This document shows positions 54,282 to 62,781 of a stretch of 64,000 bases of DNA, in pieces. The stretch is from Nocardia amamiensis (GTDB lineage: Bacteria; Actinomycetota; Actinomycetes; Mycobacteriales; Mycobacteriaceae), in assembly GCF_015477605.1 (NCBI RefSeq), contig NZ_JADLQX010000007.1:186001-250000 (forward strand). Direction: 5' to 3'. The position numbers were made by a program, and so were the translations under genes. The notes below the pieces were generated by a model. That model had not been told where the DNA came from. It saw only the letters and a program-made list of their open reading frames with translations, and ran no database searches. Numbering within the stretch: the first letter of the stretch is position 1; each line of letters begins with the position of its first letter.

Positions 54282-55748
54282 TCAGCCGACGAGCTCGAGC
54301 TCTTTCGTCTCGGCCGTCGCCTGCTGCTGCCCGCGATATTTCGGCACGAAGGCCAGCAGGGCGACAAGCGCGCCGACGATGGACACGCCGGCGACGAACT
54401 CCAGGCCGGGCCGGTAAGTGTCGAGCATCCCGGCCGCCGAGATGTCGGCGTGCGCGCCGGAGGAGATGATCGCCGTGGTCACCGCGAGCACGATGGCCGC
54501 GCCGACCTGCATGGCGGTCTGCAACACGCCCGCCGCCAAGCCCTGTTCGTCGTCATCGATGCCATTGGTGGCCTGGATGTTGATGGCCGGGAAGCCGACC
54601 CAGCCGATGCCGATGAGCAGCACCGCGGGCAGCAGCATGGTCAGATACGACGGCGTGGTGTCCAGCCGCAGGAACAGCAGGTAGCCGACGGCCATCACGA
54701 CCATGGTGACCGCGATCACCGGCCCGGTGCCGAACCGATCGACCAGCCGGTCGGAGAAGAACGCCGACAGCACGACCAGCAGACCCACCGGAAGCAGCGC
54801 CATCGCGAGCTTCAGCGGCGACCAGCCCAGGGTGTCCTGCAGGTACAGGGTCACGATGAACTGCCAGCTGAAGTAGGACCCGGCCACCGCGACGATCGCC
54901 AGGCTGGCACGCACCAGGGAGGACTTGCGCAGGATGCCGAGGCGCACCAGCGGGTAGCGCACCCGCCGCTCGGCCGCGATGAATCCGGCGAAGAGCACCG
55001 CGACCGCGACGAACGAGCCGATGGTGCGCACCGAGGCCCAGCCCGCTTCCGGCGCGGACACAACGGTGTAGACCAGCAGCAGCATCGCGGCGGTGGACAG
55101 CAGCGCGCCGAGCAGGTCGTGGCCGCCTTCTTCAGCGGGCTTGTCCTTCGGAACCAGCACGTAGGCGGCGGCCAGCGCGGCGAGCGCCACAGGCACCGGA
55201 AGCAGGAAGGTCCAGCGCCAGCCGACACCGGTCATCAGACCGCCGAACAGCAGGCCCATGGAATAGCCGCCCGCACCGAACACGGTGTAGATGGACAGCG
55301 CCTTGTTCCTGGCCGGTCCCTCGGCGAAGTTGGTGGTGATGATGGACAGGCCGGTCGGCGCGGTGAACGCGGCGGCCAGGCCCTTGACGAACCGGGTGAG
55401 GATCAGCAGCGGACCGGAGCTGACCAGAGCACCGACCAGCGAGGCGAGGGCGAACAGCGCCAGCGCGATCAGGAACACTTTGCGCCGCCCGAGCAGGTCG
55501 GCGGTGCGTCCGCCGAGCAGCAGCAGACCGCCGTAACCGAGCACGTAGCCACTGACCAGCCACTGCAGGGTGGAGGTGGACAGATCGAGTTCCGCGCCGA
55601 TGGACGGCAGCGCGATACCGATCATCGAAACGTCGAGACCATCGAGGAACAGCACGATGCACAGCGTGATCAGCATGCCCCAAAGCCGGGCGGACCATGT
55701 GGTCGGATCGGTCGCCGGGGCGGCCGAGAGCGTTGCTGGTGAAGTCAT
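54282..55748 (-). CDS. MFS drug-type exporter, DHA2-like (14 helices)
   Basis: The 488-aa proton antiporter has LFLDGLDVSMIGIALPSIGAELDLS in helix 1 (the DHA2 motif D1), LLLGGRTADLLGRRKVF (motif A), and VKGLAAAFTAPTGLSI and GLLFGGLMTGVGWRWTFLLPVP (motif C). About 14 helices are predicted. ATG 55748 is used. The divergent MarR gene and the palindrome between them suggest drug- or metabolite-induced expression. Confidence 0.92.
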   Translation of the reverse strand: MTSPATLSAAPATDPTTWSARLWGMLITLCIVLFLDGLDVSMIGIALPSIGAELDLSTSTLQWLVSGYVLGYGGLLLLGGRTADLLGRRKVFLIALALFALASLVGALVSSGPLLILTRFVKGLAAAFTAPTGLSIITTNFAEGPARNKALSIYTVFGAGGYSMGLLFGGLMTGVGWRWTFLLPVPVALAALAAAYVLVPKDKPAEEGGHDLLGALLSTAAMLLLVYTVVSAPEAGWASVRTIGSFVAVAVLFAGFIAAERRVRYPLVRLGILRKSSLVRASLAIVAVAGSYFSWQFIVTLYLQDTLGWSPLKLAMALLPVGLLVVLSAFFSDRLVDRFGTGPVIAVTMVVMAVGYLLFLRLDTTPSYLTMLLPAVLLIGIGWVGFPAINIQATNGIDDDEQGLAAGVLQTAMQVGAAIVLAVTTAIISSGAHADISAAGMLDTYRPGLEFVAGVSIVGALVALLAFVPKYRGQQQATAETKELELVG

Positions 55749-55770
55749 GCGGAGGACATTACATGCGTGT

Positions 55771-55796
55771 GCATTAAATGCCAACACATTTAATGC
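55771..55796. promoter_or_regulatory. MarR operator between MFS and MarR genes
   Basis: GCATTAAATG (55771-55780) and CATTTAATGC (55787-55796) form a perfect 10-bp inverted repeat with a 6-bp spacer. It sits in the 85-bp space between divergent starts, 22 bp from the MFS start codon. This is a typical MarR-type site. Confidence 0.75.
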
Positions 55797-55833
55797 GGTT
55801 GCATACGACTGCGCGGACCACTAAGATGAGCCC

Positions 55834-56262
55834 ATGTCGAAGCAGTCCACGGTGCACACGGCCCGGCGCACCGCCGCGCCGGCCGGGCTGGTCGACGAGT
55901 GGCGTGCTCTGCTCGACCGGCACGCGGCGGTGAGTTGTGCGCTGGAGAAAGCACTACAGGGCCGGCATCGAATCGGACTCAGCGAGTTCGAGACGTTGGA
56001 CCGGCTGATCGACGCCAACTGCGGCGACTACCGCATGAGCGATCTGGCGGGCGACATCTACCTGAGCCAGAGCGCGCTGTCGCGCGCGGTGGCCCGGCTG
56101 GAGCGCGACGGCCTGGTGCGGCGCACCATGTGCGCCGAAGACCGCCGCGCCGTGTTCGTCTGCCTGACCGACAAGGGCCGCGAAGTCTACGAGCAGGCGC
56201 TGCCCACCCATCGGGCCGTCCTGAACGAAACGTGGGAGTTGCCGGGCCCGCCCAAGTGCTGA
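55834..56262 (+). CDS. MarR family regulator of the adjacent MFS exporter
   Basis: This 142-aa winged-helix protein has LSEFETLDRLIDANCGDYRMSDLAGDIYLSQSALSRAVARLERDGLVRRTMCAEDRRAVFVCLTDKGREV, covering the recognition helix and DRR wing of MarR. The palindrome in the divergent spacer is its probable operator. Two Cys near the wing (CAED, VCL) could sense oxidation, which is speculative. Confidence 0.92.
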   Translation: MSKQSTVHTARRTAAPAGLVDEWRALLDRHAAVSCALEKALQGRHRIGLSEFETLDRLIDANCGDYRMSDLAGDIYLSQSALSRAVARLERDGLVRRTMCAEDRRAVFVCLTDKGREVYEQALPTHRAVLNETWELPGPPKC

Positions 56263-56271
56263 CGCGCGGCG

Positions 56272-57150
56272 CTATCCGAGGTCCATGCGCACGTTCTCGA
56301 TGCCCGCACGCGCGTCGACCGCCACTGCCTCGATACTCGCGAAAGCCGCGCGGAAGCGCGTGATCTCGTGCTCTTTGTCGAGATAGATCGATCCGGTGAA
56401 CGCCTCCACGTACACCACGGGCGGTTCGGGCAGTTCCCCGGTACCGACCTCGGGAAACTCCAGCAGCACGAACCTGCCCGTGCTCATCCCCTCGTGATAC
56501 CCGGAATCCATCGGCACCACGCGGATTCGGACGTTCGGCAGATCACACATGCGGCGCAGGTGATCGAGCTGCTCGGCGGTCACCACCGGGCTGCCGACAC
56601 GCCGCCACAGCACCGCCTCGTTGATCAGCACATCCAAACGCAACGGCGCGTCGGCGCGGGTGACCAGCGCCTGCCTGGCCTGACGCAGCCGCACCCGGCG
56701 GTCCACCGCGTCGGCGGACAGTTCCGGATGGGCCGCCGAGAGCACCGCGCGGGTGTAGCCCTCGGTCTGCAGCAGGCCTGGCACGAGTTCGTTCTCGTAG
56801 GTGGACAGCCGGGCGGCCGCCTCCTCCAGCCCGATGTAGACCTCGAAGCCCTCCGGGATGACGTCGCCATAAGCGGTCCACCACCCCCTGGCCTTGGTGT
56901 CGCGGGCCAACGCCGTCAACGGTTCCAGCAGTTCGGACGGCGCGCCGTAGATCTTGCACATCGCCTCGACGTCCAGACCGCGCAGCGAGGTCTGCCCGGT
57001 CTCGATCCGCCAGATCTTCGCCTCCGACCACTCCAGCTGCTGCGCGGCCACCCGCGTGGTCATCCCCGCCCGGTTGCGCAGATCGCGGAGCTGGCGGCCG
57101 AGTTGCCGCCGCGGCATGGTCGAACCGGTGGTCCCCTGCGATAGACCCAT
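56272..57150 (-). CDS. XRE-family regulator with DUF5753 domain
   Basis: The 292-aa protein has an N-terminal helix-turn-helix (LGRQLRDLRNRAGMTTRVAAQQLEWSEAKIWRIETGQ, ~17-55) and a DUF5753 domain (EEAAARLSTYENELVPGLLQTEGYTRAV... to VVYVEAFTGSIYLD). This is a very common actinobacterial type that usually lies next to a small DUF397 gene. No DUF397 gene is seen here. Regulators of this type influence development and antibiotic production in streptomycetes. The target is unknown. Confidence 0.92.
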   Translation of the reverse strand: MGLSQGTTGSTMPRRQLGRQLRDLRNRAGMTTRVAAQQLEWSEAKIWRIETGQTSLRGLDVEAMCKIYGAPSELLEPLTALARDTKARGWWTAYGDVIPEGFEVYIGLEEAAARLSTYENELVPGLLQTEGYTRAVLSAAHPELSADAVDRRVRLRQARQALVTRADAPLRLDVLINEAVLWRRVGSPVVTAEQLDHLRRMCDLPNVRIRVVPMDSGYHEGMSTGRFVLLEFPEVGTGELPEPPVVYVEAFTGSIYLDKEHEITRFRAAFASIEAVAVDARAGIENVRMDLG

Positions 57151-57359
57151 ACTTCCCCCCTTCTATCCGTACACCGACCGCGCTGCGACCGATCACGTCC
57201 GGTCGGCACGCGGCCCACCTTCTCGGATACCCCCTGGATGTTCGGGGCCATCCGAACAGCATTGTTCACAGCGAAACTTACACCGGTCACGGCACGTGTC
57301 TCAGTCAGGCCGGTGTCACTTCGGCGCCAAACGGCGGCCGCGCAACGTATTTCGCGCTC

Positions 57360-57938
57360 CTACCTGCGCGGGGTGCGCTTGCGGAAACGCCAGAACTGGA
57401 CCGCCCGAACGTCTTCGGAGAGCTGGTTGACCGGCTCCGCCACATCGGCCAGCGCTTGGAACAGATCGTCGGCCAGCTCGCTGATGTGCTCCACCCTGGT
57501 CGCCAGACGCGAGGCGTTCACCAGGAATTCGAGCATCAGGCGCACGGCGGCGGCGATGGTCAGGGCGAGCGGAACCCCGAGCAGCGCGGCGAGCACACCG
57601 AACACCGCCGACACGCGCCACATCGAGACAGTCAGCGCGATCGGCACGGCGATGGCGAACACCAACCCGAGGATGTAGGCCAGCGGCAGCAGCGTACGGG
57701 TGGCCGGCCGATGGAACTGCACGTCGAGCAGGGCGCGCGCGGCGGCCTCGCTCCACTGCATGAACGCCCGCGGGCTGCCGAACGGCTCGGCGAGTTCCTC
57801 TTCGGGCTCCTCGCGGGCGTACCGCTCGGCCGCCTTCCGCGCGATCCATCGCGACTCGGCCTCGAACTCCTCCGCGTGCCCGCCGCCGGCAGGCACCCCG
57901 GCGTCGTTCGATTCATCCGCTCCAGGCCTGACGCTCAT
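57360..57938 (-). CDS. DUF4282 membrane protein
   Basis: This 192-aa protein has a charged N-terminal half (~1-75), then ALLDVQFHRPATRTLLPLAYILGLVFAIAVP and a second helix around LLGVPLALTIAAAVRLMLEFLVNASRLATRVEHI. This is the DUF4282 arrangement of two transmembrane helices joined by a short loop. The function is unknown. ATG 57938 has GGCGGGGG upstream. Confidence 0.82.
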   Translation of the reverse strand: MSVRPGADESNDAGVPAGGGHAEEFEAESRWIARKAAERYAREEPEEELAEPFGSPRAFMQWSEAAARALLDVQFHRPATRTLLPLAYILGLVFAIAVPIALTVSMWRVSAVFGVLAALLGVPLALTIAAAVRLMLEFLVNASRLATRVEHISELADDLFQALADVAEPVNQLSEDVRAVQFWRFRKRTPRR

Positions 57939-58348
57939 GCCCCCGCCTCGCAGACGCTCGGCTCGGCATGCGCGACGCGCGCCGTGTCGATGATTCGCTC
58001 GCTGCGCTCCCTCATGCCGAGAATCCTCCCCGTTCGCCGCGGCGCGATCCAGCCCGGAAACGGGGCCGACCGGGAAGTTTTCGCGCATGCAACATCAATC
58101 ACACCGTCCCCAGCAGTTTCACAGCTCCGACCCAGCGCGTGTTTCGGTCGGCGAGCGAAAGTGGCTGCGTAACAACACCTGCGAGCCACGGCGGGATGCT
58201 CGGCGGCACACGGTCGTTCCGCTGGGAAATGAGACCTAGGCGACACTCCAGAAAATTGTTCCGAAGATCGCGTAACGCTCCTGGCGGCCCCTGGCGATAC
58301 GACCCATGAACGCAGGACCCAGAGATCTACCGGGGAATGGAGAAGACA
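57939..58348. other. Divergent intergenic region
   Basis: About 410 bp lie between the DUF4282 gene and the next plus-strand gene. No frame with coding character, RNA or strong repeat was recognised. Confidence 0.4.
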
Positions 58349-58828
58349 GTGCGCACCACGTTTCCGACTTCCGTCTCGGCGGCCCAGATGACCGCCGCTG
58401 CGCAGGACTACAACCAGCGCGGATGGACGGTCGCCGAAACGGCCAACGGTCTGAGCCTGATCACCGACGACGACTTGTCCGGCATCGAGGTCACCGGCGA
58501 ACTGGCCGACGAGGTCCGCCGCTTCCTGCGCGCCAACAACCTGTCCGGCCCGGTGATCGAGATCCCCGGCGCGGAGCGTCGCGAGATCCACCTGGTCACC
58601 GGTGTCCGCAAGGCCGCCATGGCGCTGCAGGCGCTGCGCGAGGCCGGCGCCACCGTGTACAGCGACGGCGCGGGCATCCCGCTGCCGCCCACCCAGCTCT
58701 CGGCCGGCTCGGCCTGCTGGGGTGTCGCGCCCGCCGAGGCCCGGTGGGTACCGCCGGTCGTCGCGGTCGCCGCCGCCGTCCGTGCCGCCCGCGCGCCGCG
58801 CCGCGCGAAGCTGACCATCGCCTGCTGA
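58349..58828 (+). CDS. Small protein, weakly like the prim-pol N-terminal domain
   Basis: The 159-aa product has an alpha/beta N-terminal part (LITDDDLSGIEVTGELADEVRRFLRANNLSGPVIEIPG), a central HLVTGVRKAAMALQALREAGATVYSDGAGIPLPPTQLSAGSACWGV, and an Ala/Arg-rich end. The IPLPPT...W pattern recalls short actinobacterial proteins related to bifunctional primase-polymerase N-domains. The similarity is weak and no catalytic acids are evident. GTG 58349 is preferred because GGAGAAG lies just upstream; ATG 58337 is possible. Confidence 0.7.
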   Translation: MRTTFPTSVSAAQMTAAAQDYNQRGWTVAETANGLSLITDDDLSGIEVTGELADEVRRFLRANNLSGPVIEIPGAERREIHLVTGVRKAAMALQALREAGATVYSDGAGIPLPPTQLSAGSACWGVAPAEARWVPPVVAVAAAVRAARAPRRAKLTIAC

Positions 58829-59017
58829 AGAACGCTTCCGAGATCCAGTTCACCTGCTGATCGCGGGCCGGGACCGCGCTGACCGGCCTGTTCGCGACCG
58901 GTATCCGTCTCGGCGCTCTGGCTCCCCACCCCAGAGCGCCGCCGGGTGCCGGTCGTTCGGCGTTTCGGATATCGAGCGTTCTCTTTTCAGTTTCACCGCC
59001 GGACGCCAAGATGGGGT

Positions 59018-61204
59018 ATGGCCCCGATCACGCAATCGCGCACCCTGCTGCGGACCTGCCCGCTCTGCGAGGCGGTCTGCGGACTCGAACTCACCCTCGA
59101 TGCCGACGACCACGTCACCTCGGTCCGCGGCGACCGGAACGATCCCTTCAGCCAGGGTTTCCTCTGCCCGAAAGGGGCCAGCTTCGGGCATCTCGACGAG
59201 GACCCGGACCGGGTGACCGAACCGCTGATCCGCGACCGCACCACCGATACCTGGCGCACCGCCTCCTGGGACGAAGCCTTCGATTACATCGCCGAGCGGT
59301 TTCCCGCCATCGTGGCCGAGCACGGAAACCAGTCGGCGGCGGCCTACTTGGGCAACCCCAATGCGCACACCGTCGCGGGCACGCTGTACGTACCGATCCT
59401 CCTGCGCGCGTTGAGCACCAGGAACATCTACTCCGCGAGCACGGCCGATCAGATGCCCAAGCAGGTGGCCAGCGGGCTGATGTTCGGCGATCCGCTGACC
59501 GTGCCGGTACCCGACCTGGACCGCACCGACTATCTGCTGATGCTCGGGGCGAACCCGCTGGAATCCAATGGCTCGCTGTGCACCGCACCGGACTTTCCCG
59601 GCAGGCTGAAGGCGCTGCGGCGCAGGGGCGGCCGCTTCGTCGTGGTCGATCCCCGGGTGACGCGCACCGCGAAGCTGGCCGACGAGCACCTGTTCATCCG
59701 TCCCGGCAGCGATGCGTATCTGCTGTTCGGGATCGTGCACACGCTGTTCGCCGAGCAGCTGACCGACGTGCGCGTCGAGGTCACCGGACTGGACGAATTG
59801 CGCGCGGCCGCGGCGGCATTCGACCCGGAAACGGTGGCGGCCCGCACGGGGGTACCCGCGTCGACGATCGTGCGCCTCGCCCGCGAGCTCGCCGCGGCGC
59901 CGACCGCGGCGGTCTATGCCCGGATCGGCACCTGCACCGCCGAGTTCGGCACGATCACTCAGTGGCTGGTCGACGCGGTCAACACGCTGACCGGCAACCT
60001 CGACTCTCCCGGCGGCGCGATGTTCGCCATGGCTGCCGCGGGCGGCATTCCCCGCACCAGGCCGTTTCGCCCCGGGCGCTGGACCAGCCGGGTGCGCGAG
60101 CTGCCCGAGGCCATGGGCGAATTGCCGGTCGCGACGCTCGCCGACGAGATCACCACGCCGGGCGATGGACAGATCCGGGCGCTGGTGACGGTCGCCGGGA
60201 ACCCGGTGCTGTCCGCGCCGAGCGGCGCCCGCCTGGACGCGGCATTCGCCCAGCTGGACTTCATGGTGAGCGTGGACCGGTACGTGAACGAAACCACCAG
60301 GCACGCCGACGTGATCCTGCCGCCGCCGCGACCGACCCAATCGCCGCACTACGATTTCGCCTTGCTGCAGTTCGCGGTCCGCAACTACGCGCGCTATTCG
60401 CGTCCGCTGGTGCCGTTGGGCGACCGGCCTTCGGAGCCCGGCGTCCTGGCCCGCCTGGCCGCTGCGCTCACCGGCCGTCCGCACGACGGAGCCGACGGCG
60501 TCGACCCGCTCACCGCCGTGGACGAACTGGTCATCGCGGGTCTGCTGCACAAGGCCGGGCTCGCGGACCGTCGGGGCGAGTTGCTCGGCGAGAACAGCAC
60601 CGAGCAGCGCATCGACCTGATGCTGCGGCTGGGTCCATACGGGGAGTGGAACGGCGGCACGCTCAACTTGCAAGTACTGCTGGACAACCCGCACGGCATC
60701 GACCTCGGCCCGCTGCGGCCGCGGCTGCCCGGCGTGTTGCGGACGGCTACCGAGCAGGTCGATCTGGCGCCGCAGCCGCTGCTCGACGATGTGGCGCGGA
60801 TGCGCGACCGGCTCGACCACGCGGCACCGGAACTCGTGCTGATCGGGCGACGACAGCTGCGGTCCAACAACAGCTGGATGCACAACATCGCACCGCTGGT
60901 CAGCGGATCGAATCGCTGCACGCTGCAGATCAATCCCGCCGACGTGGCGCGGCTCGGACTCGGCGACCACGCCGTGGTGAAGTCCGCCGCCGGGACGCTG
61001 ACGGTTCCGCTGGAACCGACCGACGCCATCATGCCCGGGGTGGTGAGCCTGCCGCACGGTTGGGGCCACGTCGACAGCGCCCAAACCGTCGCCCGCGCAC
61101 ACGCCGGGGTCAACGCCAATGTGCTCACCGATGATTCGGTGGTCGACGTGCCGTCCGGCAACGCCGTGTTCAACGGGGTCCCGGTCACCTTGAGCTCTGT
61201 CTGA
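59018..61204 (+). CDS. Molybdopterin-dependent oxidoreductase (DMSO reductase superfamily)
   Basis: This 728-aa enzyme binds a 4Fe-4S cluster through CPLCEAVC near the N-terminus and LCPKG about 30 residues later. It carries bis-MGD domains: GANPLESNGSLCTAPDF, VVVDPRVTRTAKLADEHLFIRPGSDAYLL, NTLTGNLDSPGGAMF, VTVAGNPVLSAPSG, and a C-terminal MopB barrel (NNSWMHNIAPL, ADVARLGL, LPHGWGH). No Tat signal, electron-transfer subunit or chaperone gene is adjacent. It belongs to the cytosolic single-subunit actinobacterial group of unknown substrate. Confidence 0.9.
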   Translation: MAPITQSRTLLRTCPLCEAVCGLELTLDADDHVTSVRGDRNDPFSQGFLCPKGASFGHLDEDPDRVTEPLIRDRTTDTWRTASWDEAFDYIAERFPAIVAEHGNQSAAAYLGNPNAHTVAGTLYVPILLRALSTRNIYSASTADQMPKQVASGLMFGDPLTVPVPDLDRTDYLLMLGANPLESNGSLCTAPDFPGRLKALRRRGGRFVVVDPRVTRTAKLADEHLFIRPGSDAYLLFGIVHTLFAEQLTDVRVEVTGLDELRAAAAAFDPETVAARTGVPASTIVRLARELAAAPTAAVYARIGTCTAEFGTITQWLVDAVNTLTGNLDSPGGAMFAMAAAGGIPRTRPFRPGRWTSRVRELPEAMGELPVATLADEITTPGDGQIRALVTVAGNPVLSAPSGARLDAAFAQLDFMVSVDRYVNETTRHADVILPPPRPTQSPHYDFALLQFAVRNYARYSRPLVPLGDRPSEPGVLARLAAALTGRPHDGADGVDPLTAVDELVIAGLLHKAGLADRRGELLGENSTEQRIDLMLRLGPYGEWNGGTLNLQVLLDNPHGIDLGPLRPRLPGVLRTATEQVDLAPQPLLDDVARMRDRLDHAAPELVLIGRRQLRSNNSWMHNIAPLVSGSNRCTLQINPADVARLGLGDHAVVKSAAGTLTVPLEPTDAIMPGVVSLPHGWGHVDSAQTVARAHAGVNANVLTDDSVVDVPSGNAVFNGVPVTLSSV

Positions 61205-61207
61205 TTC

Positions 61208-61226
61208 GCAGCGCCTACGGCGCTGC
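61208..61226 (+). terminator. Terminator hairpin after the molybdopterin enzyme
   Basis: GCAGCGCC-tac-GGCGCTGC is a perfect 8-bp stem with a 3-nt loop, 3 nt past the stop codon. Confidence 0.65.
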
Positions 61227-61239
61227 GTGTTCGTGGCTC

Positions 61240-61296
61240 GCGTCCGAGCGACCGCCGCTGGCGACTTCGTCGCTTGCGCGGCGGCCGCTCGGACGC
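61240..61296. repeat. Large intergenic hairpin (19-bp stem)
   Basis: The arm at 61240-61258 pairs with 61278-61296, 18 of 19 positions. Its 19-nt loop contains another stem (GCGAC-ttc-GTCGC, 61261-61273). It is much larger than a usual terminator and follows one. The ~230 bp from here to the next start (61297-61524) show nothing else. Confidence 0.6.
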
Positions 61297-61524
61297 CAGA
61301 TCTTCGCGGCTGGTAGGCAATTGAACCGCCCAGAAAATTCCGTCCGGTCGGCTTTTGGCTACTCTTCGGAAACCCTTGCGCCACCGAAGTATTCCGTGCA
61401 TTCTCAACGTTGATTTCGAAGTTTTGCCGTGCGGGTTTCATCTAAAATGGACAGGATTTCCGGTGCGACCGCGGTTCAACGTCGAGCCTCGTGGATCCTG
61501 ATTCCGACGACCAGAGGGGCGGAG

Positions 61525-62289
61525 ATGCGAGGGACACACACTGGCAGTGTCGGCGAGCGCGAACTGCAGGAAAGGTATGGCACACAAGACCGTGCCCAGC
61601 GGTTCTACGACGATCAGCTGCTGGACCGGCTGAATGCCGCCATGATCGAATTCATCGGCCGCATGGAGATGGCCTTCGTCGCCACGGCGGACGAACACGG
61701 CGAATGCGACGCGAGTTTTCGCGCCGGACCGCCCGGGTTTCTCCACGTCATCGACGAACGTACGATCGCCTATCCGGAATACCGAGGCAACGGCGTGATG
61801 GCCAGCCTCGGCAACATCCTGGAGAACCCGCACGTCGGCATTCTGCTGATCGATTTCGTGCAGGATCTCATCGGACTGCACATCAACGGTTCGGCGCGCA
61901 TCGTCGCCGACCCCGTGCTACGCGCCAGTGTGAGCGACCTACCCTCCAACTACCAGGGCCGCGTCGCGCAGCAGTGGGTAGTGGTCGACGTCGAAGAGGC
62001 ATATATCCACTGCCGCAAACACATCCCGCACCTGGTACCCGCCGCACGCGAGCAACGCGAGTGGGGCACCGACAACATGCGCGCCAAGGGCGGGGATTAC
62101 TTCGGCGCCAAAGCGGAGAGCCGCGAAGACGGCCGAACCCCGGATCACCCGCCGACTGCTTCGGCCCCGGTCCCGCGTTCGCCGGACGCCGCCGAGCGTC
62201 CGGTCCCGATCTTGAAGATGACCAGGCGCTGGACGACGAAGTTGATCACCGTCGCGGTGCCCTGGGCGACGACGAAGGCCAGCGGCTGA
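61525..62289 (+). CDS. Pyridoxamine 5'-phosphate oxidase-fold flavoprotein
   Basis: The 254-aa frame encodes a split-barrel flavin-binding protein: MIEFIGRMEMAFVATADEHGECDASFRAGPPGFLHVIDERTIAYPEYRGNG, NPHVGILLIDF, LHINGSARIV, and VVDVEEAYIHCRKHIPHL. GGGGCGGAG precedes the ATG. The domain ends near residue 190. The last ~50 codons run antisense over the end of the gtrA gene at 62145 and look non-native, so the original stop was probably lost. The substrate is unknown. Confidence 0.85.
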   Translation: MRGTHTGSVGERELQERYGTQDRAQRFYDDQLLDRLNAAMIEFIGRMEMAFVATADEHGECDASFRAGPPGFLHVIDERTIAYPEYRGNGVMASLGNILENPHVGILLIDFVQDLIGLHINGSARIVADPVLRASVSDLPSNYQGRVAQQWVVVDVEEAYIHCRKHIPHLVPAAREQREWGTDNMRAKGGDYFGAKAESREDGRTPDHPPTASAPVPRSPDAAERPVPILKMTRRWTTKLITVAVPWATTKASG

Positions 62290-62657
62290 CGCCACCACAC
62301 CTCGTCGAAGGCGTGGTAGAGCATCGCGTTGATGCCGACCTGCACCGCGAAGGTGACCGCGTAGAGCACGACCACCGCGAGGAAGCGCAGGCGGCTGGGC
62401 GGGGCCTGGAAGGTCCAGCGGCGATTGATCAGGTAGGCGGTCGTGGTGCCCGCCACGAAGCCGATCGACTTGGCCACGCTGACCGGTAGGCCGACCAGGT
62501 TGAGCAGCAGGCTGTAGAGCCCGTAGTCGACGACGGCCGAGAACCCGCCGGTGAGGGTGAACCGGATGATCTGCGTCTTGAGGTCGACATCGGTGCCGCC
62601 CGGCTCGTCGACCAGCGGCAGCTCGGCCGGGAGCGGCAGGTGGGGTTCGGCTTGCAC
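62145..62657 (-). CDS. GtrA family protein next to dprE1 (Rv3789-like)
   Basis: The 170-aa protein has four transmembrane helices: [64 protein letters not shown] and [24 protein letters not shown]. It matches the position of Rv3789, which sits beside dprE1 and was proposed to help handle decaprenyl-phospho-arabinose. Here it is divergent from dprE1 rather than in line. GTG 62657 is chosen. Confidence 0.9.
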   Translation of the reverse strand: MQAEPHLPLPAELPLVDEPGGTDVDLKTQIIRFTLTGGFSAVVDYGLYSLLLNLVGLPVSVAKSIGFVAGTTTAYLINRRWTFQAPPSRLRFLAVVVLYAVTFAVQVGINAMLYHAFDEVWWRQPLAFVVAQGTATVINFVVQRLVIFKIGTGRSAASGERGTGAEAVGG

Positions 62658-62781
62658 GCCGACGAGCGTAGCGCCGACCGGCCCGCGGGATGGATTCGGT
62701 TCTCGGGCGACGTGTACGTCACTACCCGTGGGTTCAGCGACCCCGACCGGATCCGGCGTCATACCTGTAGCCTCTATGCCG

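Noticed and set aside
58850-61441. Open frame of 863 codons on the minus strand
   Set aside because: It is antisense to the molybdopterin oxidoreductase and has no domain-like content.
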